This document shows, in pieces, positions 60,210 through 64,000 of a DNA stretch of 64,000 bases. The DNA comes from JBLNDJ01 sp050261515 (GTDB taxonomy: Bacteria > Acidobacteriota > Terriglobia > Bryobacterales > Bryobacteraceae). The notes beneath the pieces are model-generated. The model was not told the origin of the DNA. It searched no databases and saw only the letters and a program-made list of their open reading frames with translations. Position numbers and translations under genes: made by a program. The stretch lies in NCBI GenBank assembly GCA_050261515.1, contig JBLNDJ010000048.1, positions 1 through 64,000 on the forward strand. The letters run 5' to 3'. The first letter of the stretch is position 1. Each line of letters starts with the position of its first letter.

Positions 60210-61103
60210 TCAGGTGACGTAGATCCCAAGGTATTGGGCTACGGCCTTCGACGCCAACGTAATAGCGCCTGTCGTCGCTCCGGTGGCCGCACTCATTGCG
60301 AGCTTGCCAACCCAGCCCTCGGCCGCGGCTTTTGGGTCAGAACCGGATTGCGTTGCTCGCTTCAGAGCTTCGACTTGGTCGGCTGGAATCCCCAGTTCGC
60401 GCAGTCGGCTAAGCAGAGAATCGAGGTCACCCGGTTCTATGCCGGCTGTTGCACGCTGGGAGATGTGGGATCCGGCTGGGGCGATATTGTTGCCGTCACC
60501 CACGACGTACGTGTTAAATATTTGGGTGACCTTATCCTGCGGGATGGGGGCCGGTGCTCCTGCTGGGATGTCGCCGGCATTCGGGGCGGCACCCTCGATT
60601 TTAAGGGCAAACTCCAACACCCTGTTCCTAACGCTCTCGACCACGCCCGTCAGCGCGGTCGAAGAAATTACCCGCCAAGCGCCGATGCACTGCCAGCCGT
60701 TGGTGTAGCCCTTCGCTCCAAACTTGACGGCGAGTTCCTGCGGCCACGGGGCTTGAAGCTTTCGCTTCATTGCCGCCATCGCGGCGATTTCGCTGATCGG
60801 CTGCCTCAAGTAGCCGGAACCACCCCAAGCCCGGAACTTCTCGGGTAGGAAACTCGTCATGATGGGGACGTTGTTCCAAAGTCGATATCCATCGCTGAGC
60901 GTTCCCTGTACCACGCCGTGGATCTCGCGATAGGGTGGGACATCCTCTCCGTCTGGGTCGTAGCCATTAAGTTCGCGGTCAACCCAGGCTTCGAACTCCG
61001 GATTACGAAGGCGGGCAGCGAGCATTTTCGCCTTGCGCAGTACCGTCGAGATTTCGATGCTGGAATCTGTCGCGGCGGCCTGTATCTCACGAAGCAATGT
61101 CAC
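60210..61103 (-). CDS. AbiTii-domain protein (anti-phage type)
   Basis: 297 aa from GTG 61103, with AGGAGG 8 nt upstream; the longer open frame runs antisense through the tRNA and is rejected. The N-terminal domain VTLLREIQAAATDSSIEISTVLRKAKMLAARLRNPEFEAWVDRELNGYDPDGEDVPPYREIHGVVQGTLSDG...SFLPEKFRAWGGSGYLRQPISEIAAM is the AbiTii domain found in predicted abortive-infection proteins. The C-terminal half has a VVGDGNNIAPAGSHISQ stretch, a helical LSRLRELGIPADQVEALKRATQSGSDPKAAAEGWVGKLAMSAATGA and a hydrophobic TTGAITLASKAVAQYLGI, possibly a membrane-seeking effector. It sits at the tRNA-proximal end of the island. Confidence 0.82.
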   Translation of the reverse strand: MTLLREIQAAATDSSIEISTVLRKAKMLAARLRNPEFEAWVDRELNGYDPDGEDVPPYREIHGVVQGTLSDGYRLWNNVPIMTSFLPEKFRAWGGSGYLRQPISEIAAMAAMKRKLQAPWPQELAVKFGAKGYTNGWQCIGAWRVISSTALTGVVESVRNRVLEFALKIEGAAPNAGDIPAGAPAPIPQDKVTQIFNTYVVGDGNNIAPAGSHISQRATAGIEPGDLDSLLSRLRELGIPADQVEALKRATQSGSDPKAAAEGWVGKLAMSAATGATTGAITLASKAVAQYLGIYVT

Positions 61104-61231
61104 GGAGTACACCTCCTCGACGGAGTAGAACTGCAATCCTCCGAATATCGGATGGCTTCGTATTATTCTATCGGCGCGGGGAAAATTGTGCCAGAGCGTG
61201 CCAGCGTATTGTCTGTAAGTGTTTGAGGAAT

Positions 61232-61306
61232 TGGTAGCGCTAACGGGAATCGAACCCGTATTTGAGCCTTGAGAGGGCTCCGTCCTAACCGTTAGACGAT
61301 AGCGCC
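61232..61306 (-). tRNA. tRNA-Glu (CTC)
   Basis: Reads GGCGCTA acceptor, D-stem GTCT/GGAC, anticodon stem GAGCC/GGCTC with loop CTCTCAA (anticodon CTC), T-stem ACGGG/CCCGT with loop TTCGATT, then TAGCGCT, discriminator A and encoded CCA at 61232-61234. All stems pair (G1-U72 wobble). A TATTCT box at about 61319-61324 on the minus strand may be its -10. The T-arm is the attachment site of the adjacent island. Confidence 0.97.
61240..61255 (+). repeat. Right att-like repeat inside tRNA-Glu
   Basis: CTAACGGGAATCGAAC, within the tRNA T-arm, is identical to 57657-57672. Confidence 0.7.
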
Positions 61307-61342
61307 GTTCGCCATTAGAATACCACAGCGCCGCCGGACCCC

Positions 61343-61348
61343 TATAAT
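61343..61348 (+). promoter_or_regulatory. Possible -10 element for hsp20
   Basis: TATAAT, 58 nt upstream of the hsp20 start; the -35 region shows no consensus. AAGGAGGGA ribosome site precedes the GTG. Confidence 0.4.
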
Positions 61349-61405
61349 GAAAGAGTCGGCGCGACGGTCTCTCAATCCAACGAACCATCAAGGAGGGAAT
61401 GTACC

Positions 61406-61996
61406 GTGGCGGATGTCAAAGTAACCAGGGAATCTTCCCAGCAGGGCGGCACCCAACAGCCATCCCAGCAATCGAAGGGGGGCGGCAGTCTCGAGCGTCG
61501 CAGCGAATCGATGCTCAGCCCGTTTTCGCTCACCCCCAGAGACTTCTTCTCCATGAACCCGTTCCAGATGATGCGGCGCATCACCGAGGACATGGACCGC
61601 ATGTTCTTCGGCCGCGAATTCGGCGGCGGCTTCTGGTCGCCGCCCGTCGAAATAAGGCAGCAGGGCGATCACATGATCGTCTCGGCCGAACTGCCCGGCC
61701 TCAATAAGGAAGACGTCCACGTCGAAATCACCGACGAAGGCCTCGTCATCTCGGGCGAGCGCAAGCGCGAACATGAAGTCCAGGAAAAGGGATACTACCG
61801 CTCCGAACGCAGCTATGGCCAGTTCCAGCGCTTCATCCCGCTCCCCGAAAACGCGCAACTCGACCAAGCCAGGGCGTCCTTCAACAACGGCGTTCTCGAA
61901 GTGAGCATCCCGGCCCCCGAGGCCCAGAAGAAACGCCGCGAAGTTCCGATCGAAACAGCGCAGACGCGCACCTCGGGAGGCGGCGCCGGAGCTTAG
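61406..61996 (+). CDS. Small heat shock protein Hsp20
   Basis: 196 aa from GTG 61406. The N-terminal arm is Gln-, Ser- and Gly-rich (ESSQQGGTQQPSQQSKGGGS). The alpha-crystallin domain SPPVEIRQQGDHMIVSAELPGLNKEDVHVEITDEGLVISGERKREHEVQEKGYYRSERSYGQFQRFIPLPENAQLDQARASFNNGVLEVSIPAPE includes the A-x-x-x-n-GVL motif. The C-terminal extension lacks a clear I-x-I but has REVPIE. ATP-independent holdase in the cytoplasm. Confidence 0.95.
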   Translation: MADVKVTRESSQQGGTQQPSQQSKGGGSLERRSESMLSPFSLTPRDFFSMNPFQMMRRITEDMDRMFFGREFGGGFWSPPVEIRQQGDHMIVSAELPGLNKEDVHVEITDEGLVISGERKREHEVQEKGYYRSERSYGQFQRFIPLPENAQLDQARASFNNGVLEVSIPAPEAQKKRREVPIETAQTRTSGGGAGA

Positions 61997-62067
61997 ACCG
62001 GCAACCGCAAACAACCGCCGCCGCGCCGACCCACGCCGCCCGTCGCTCACAAGGTAGAATCTGACCT

Positions 62068-63165
62068 ATGGACAAAAGAGATGTGTCGCGCCGCGCCTTC
62101 ATCTCGCTGCCGGCGGCGGCAGTCGTGACGAAGGCAATGGCGCAATCCCCCAATGATAAGGTTCGTGTCGGTTTCATAGGAGTCGGCAATCGCGGCGCAT
62201 ACCTGCTGCGGCACATGAAAAACGTCCCCGGCATCGAGGTCGCCGCGCTGTGCGACATCAATGCCGATACCCTGGCCAAATCCGCGGCCGTGACGCCGGG
62301 CGCGGTCAGCGTGGCCGAATACCGGAAGCTGCTCGACCGCCACGACGTCGACGCGGTGGTCATCGCCACTCCGGTGGACACCCACAAGGAGATCGCCGTC
62401 GCCGCGCTCGACGCCGGAAAGCACGTCTACTCCGAAAAGCCGATGGCCCTCACGCCTGAAGAGTGCCGCGTCATCGTTGACAAAACCAAGACCGCCAAAG
62501 GCATCTACCAGGCCGGGTTCCAGCTCCGCCACGATCCGAACCGCCACGCCTCCATCGATTTCATCCACAAAGGCGGACTCGGGCAGGTGCTTTTCTGCCA
62601 GGGCTACCGCCACACCGGCGACCTGCCGCGCGAAACCGCCTGGTATTTCGACGCCAAGCGCTCCGGCAACAACATCGTCGAACAGGCGTGCCACATCCTC
62701 GATTTGTTCACCTGGTCAATCGGCGGCCACCCGCTGCGCGCGATGGCCTCGGGCGGAATCAACCTCTACAAGAACGTGCCGCCCGGCCGCTCGATCACCG
62801 ACAACTACGCCGTCATCTACGAGTATCCGAACGACGTGCGCGTCTGCTTCAGCCACATCTATTTCGATCCCGACGGCTTCTCCGGAATCAAGGAGCGCGT
62901 CTTCGGAGCCAAGGGCGCGATCGATCTGGCGCAGGCAACCTGGCGCGCGCTCGAGAAGAACTCGGGTCCGACCAAGCTCGACGTGCCCGACGCCGGCAAG
63001 GACTCCACCTATCTCTCGCTTGCCGCCTTCATCGACAACATCCGCGCGCGCAAGACGCCCCTGAACAACGCGGAATCCGCGCGGCGCTCCACGCTCGTTG
63101 CCATGCTCGGACGCAAGGCGATGGAAGAAAAGCGTATCGTTTCGTGGGAAGAAGTGGACGTCTAG
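62068..63165 (+). CDS. Gfo/Idh/MocA oxidoreductase with Tat signal
   Basis: 365 aa. The leader MDKRDVSRRAFISLPAAAVVTKAMA has a twin-arginine SRRAFIS motif. Rossmann domain VRVGFIGVGNRGAYLLRHMKNVPGIEVAALCDIN, ALDAGKHVYSEKPMALTPEECRVIVDKT (conserved EKP motif) and C-terminal sheet GNNIVEQACHILDLFTWSIGGHPLRAMASGG with the catalytic-type His. Exported NAD(P)-dependent oxidoreductase acting on a sugar or glycoside. No DUF1080 partner next to it, unlike the copy at 46415. Confidence 0.9.
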   Translation: MDKRDVSRRAFISLPAAAVVTKAMAQSPNDKVRVGFIGVGNRGAYLLRHMKNVPGIEVAALCDINADTLAKSAAVTPGAVSVAEYRKLLDRHDVDAVVIATPVDTHKEIAVAALDAGKHVYSEKPMALTPEECRVIVDKTKTAKGIYQAGFQLRHDPNRHASIDFIHKGGLGQVLFCQGYRHTGDLPRETAWYFDAKRSGNNIVEQACHILDLFTWSIGGHPLRAMASGGINLYKNVPPGRSITDNYAVIYEYPNDVRVCFSHIYFDPDGFSGIKERVFGAKGAIDLAQATWRALEKNSGPTKLDVPDAGKDSTYLSLAAFIDNIRARKTPLNNAESARRSTLVAMLGRKAMEEKRIVSWEEVDV

Positions 63166-63171
63166 GAAGGA

Positions 63172-63200
63172 GCCGCTCCCTCCACCGCGGAGGGAGCGGC
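63172..63200. terminator. Strong rho-independent terminator
   Basis: GCCGCTCCCTCC pairs perfectly with GGAGGGAGCGGC over a 5-nt loop, followed by ATTTTC. Ends the oxidoreductase gene and can also serve the convergent TPR gene. Confidence 0.85.
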
Positions 63201-63211
63201 ATTTTCAGGAA

Positions 63212-64000
63212 CTAATTCCTTACCGGTTCGAAATATCCCTGCGCCAGCTCCGGCTTCGCTTCGAGCGCCTTGCTCCAGCACGCCCGCGCGTCTTCCTCCT
63301 GGCCCAGCGACTTCATCACGTGACCCAGGTTCAGCAGCGCCTCGGCGAAATCCGGATTCTCCGAAAGGGCCTCGCGATACAACCGGGCAGCCTCCTCCGG
63401 CTGGCCCGATTTTTGCAGCAGCAGCCCTGTGTTGTACAGGACCTCCGGAGTCCGCTCGCCCAGATCCACCAGCCGCCCGTGATACTCGAGCGACCCCTCC
63501 AGGTCCCCGCGTTCCAGCGCCAGCGCCGCCAGCCCGCGCAGGGCGTCGAGCGACTTCGGGTCCGAATTCAGCGCCTGCTCGTAGACAAGCTGCGCCAGAT
63601 CCCGATCGCCCATCTTCCAGTACGCGAGCGCCAGGTTCATCTGCGCCTCGGTCCAGTCCTTGCGCTTCTTCAGGCACGTCTCGAAGCCCTCGGCGCTCCC
63701 GCGATAGTCGCCGCGCTGCAGCCGCACGTACCCCAGCCGGAACCGCGCCTCGTGGCTCTCCGGGTCCTTCTCGATGACCTTCTGATACGTCTTCTCGGCC
63801 TCTTCCTGCTCGCCCGACTGCTCGAGCACCAGCGCCAGGTTCCACAGCGCCGCCGTCGCGTTCGGATCCAGCCGCACGGCCTCGCGATACGCGTCCTTGG
63901 CTTCTTTCAGCGCGCCCAGCTCTTGTCGTACGATTCCGAGATTCGTATACGCCTGCGACGACTGCGGCCGCACCTTGATCGCCTGCTGATAGGCGTCTGC
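63212..64000 (-). CDS. TPR protein, C-terminal part (5' end outside window)
   Basis: At least 262 codons open to the right edge (the frame continues upstream as ADAYQQAIKVRPQSSQ), so the internal GTG 63973 is not the true start. About seven canonical 34-residue TPRs are present (AYTNLGIVRQELGALKEAKDAYREAVRLDPN; ALWNLALVLEQSGEQEEAEKTYQKVIEKDPE; VLYNTGLLLQKSGQPEEAARLYREALSENPD; ALLNLGHVMKSLGQEEDARACWSKALEAKPE). Scaffold or assembly protein of unknown role. Confidence 0.85.
   Translation of the reverse strand, partial: ADAYQQAIKVRPQSSQAYTNLGIVRQELGALKEAKDAYREAVRLDPNATAALWNLALVLEQSGEQEEAEKTYQKVIEKDPESHEARFRLGYVRLQRGDYRGSAEGFETCLKKRKDWTEAQMNLALAYWKMGDRDLAQLVYEQALNSDPKSLDALRGLAALALERGDLEGSLEYHGRLVDLGERTPEVLYNTGLLLQKSGQPEEAARLYREALSENPDFAEALLNLGHVMKSLGQEEDARACWSKALEAKPELAQGYFEPVRN

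Noticed and set aside
61104..61391. N-terminal extension of the AbiTii frame
   Set aside because: Crosses tRNA-Glu; GTG 61103 has a strong AGGAGG site and matches the domain start.

Overview
The window looks like chromosome from a high-GC Acidobacteriota member, most likely of the Solibacter/Bryobacter group. That placement is inferred from gene types: an ADOP-type MacB/FtsX permease, an NHL-repeat protein with the C-terminal domain typical of Solibacteres, Tat-tagged Gfo/Idh/MocA oxidoreductases beside DUF1080 proteins, many TPR proteins, and terminase-like ORFs outside a prophage. No rRNA or CRISPR was seen; there is one tRNA (Glu, CTC).

Layout. 1-7.1 kb is a mosaic: the N-terminal half of an RHS-like secreted protein, a small secreted protein, two paralogous C-terminal remnants, an Ig-like repeat protein that appears joined to foreign sequence at about 2755, and a terminase large subunit split by a heptad repeat carrying in-frame TAG codons. 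7.1-12.3 kb holds a DMT-type permease and a peroxide-stress cluster (perR-katG, divergent from a bacterioferritin). 12.3-19.5 kb holds an M28-like peptidase, a DegT aminotransferase with a Tat-like leader, an ADOP permease, an eIF-2B-like protein and a higBA locus with a truncated toxin. 19.5-25.6 kb is a redox module: a sigma-54 activator with a Cys-containing PAS domain faces an operon with a matching -24/-12 promoter. That operon encodes a small monoheme cytochrome, a receiver-like protein, a twin Cys-motif protein, a nine-heme c/b fusion of CbcL-like architecture and a NapC-like multiheme protein.

25.6-36.2 kb is mostly minus strand: secreted NHL/TIGR03437-type protein, methyltransferase, queF, a TIGR00300 protein, an S24 protease, fructose-bisphosphate aldolase, ribF, an MBL hydrolase and DUF1844. 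36.3-42.1 kb is a tight plus-strand operon (mazG, GNAT, menC-like, MFS, lactonase-like, cysE). 42.1-48 kb is a minus-strand carbohydrate-type cluster (Gfo/Idh, DUF1080, monoheme beta-propeller, SSS symporter). 48-53 kb has a PA2779/PA2778-like module with a possible sigma-54 promoter, next to a second sigma-54 activator. 54-57.6 kb has a GH78-like enzyme and two small unknowns.

57.66-61.26 kb is a small integrated island at the 3' end of tRNA-Glu, bounded by a 16-bp direct repeat and paired GTGCCAG motifs. It carries decayed tyrosine-integrase pieces, an AbiTii-domain protein and a translationally coupled two-gene operon of unknown function. This is the best candidate here for an undescribed, possibly anti-phage, system. 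The window closes with Hsp20, another Gfo/Idh oxidoreductase and a TPR protein that runs off the right edge.
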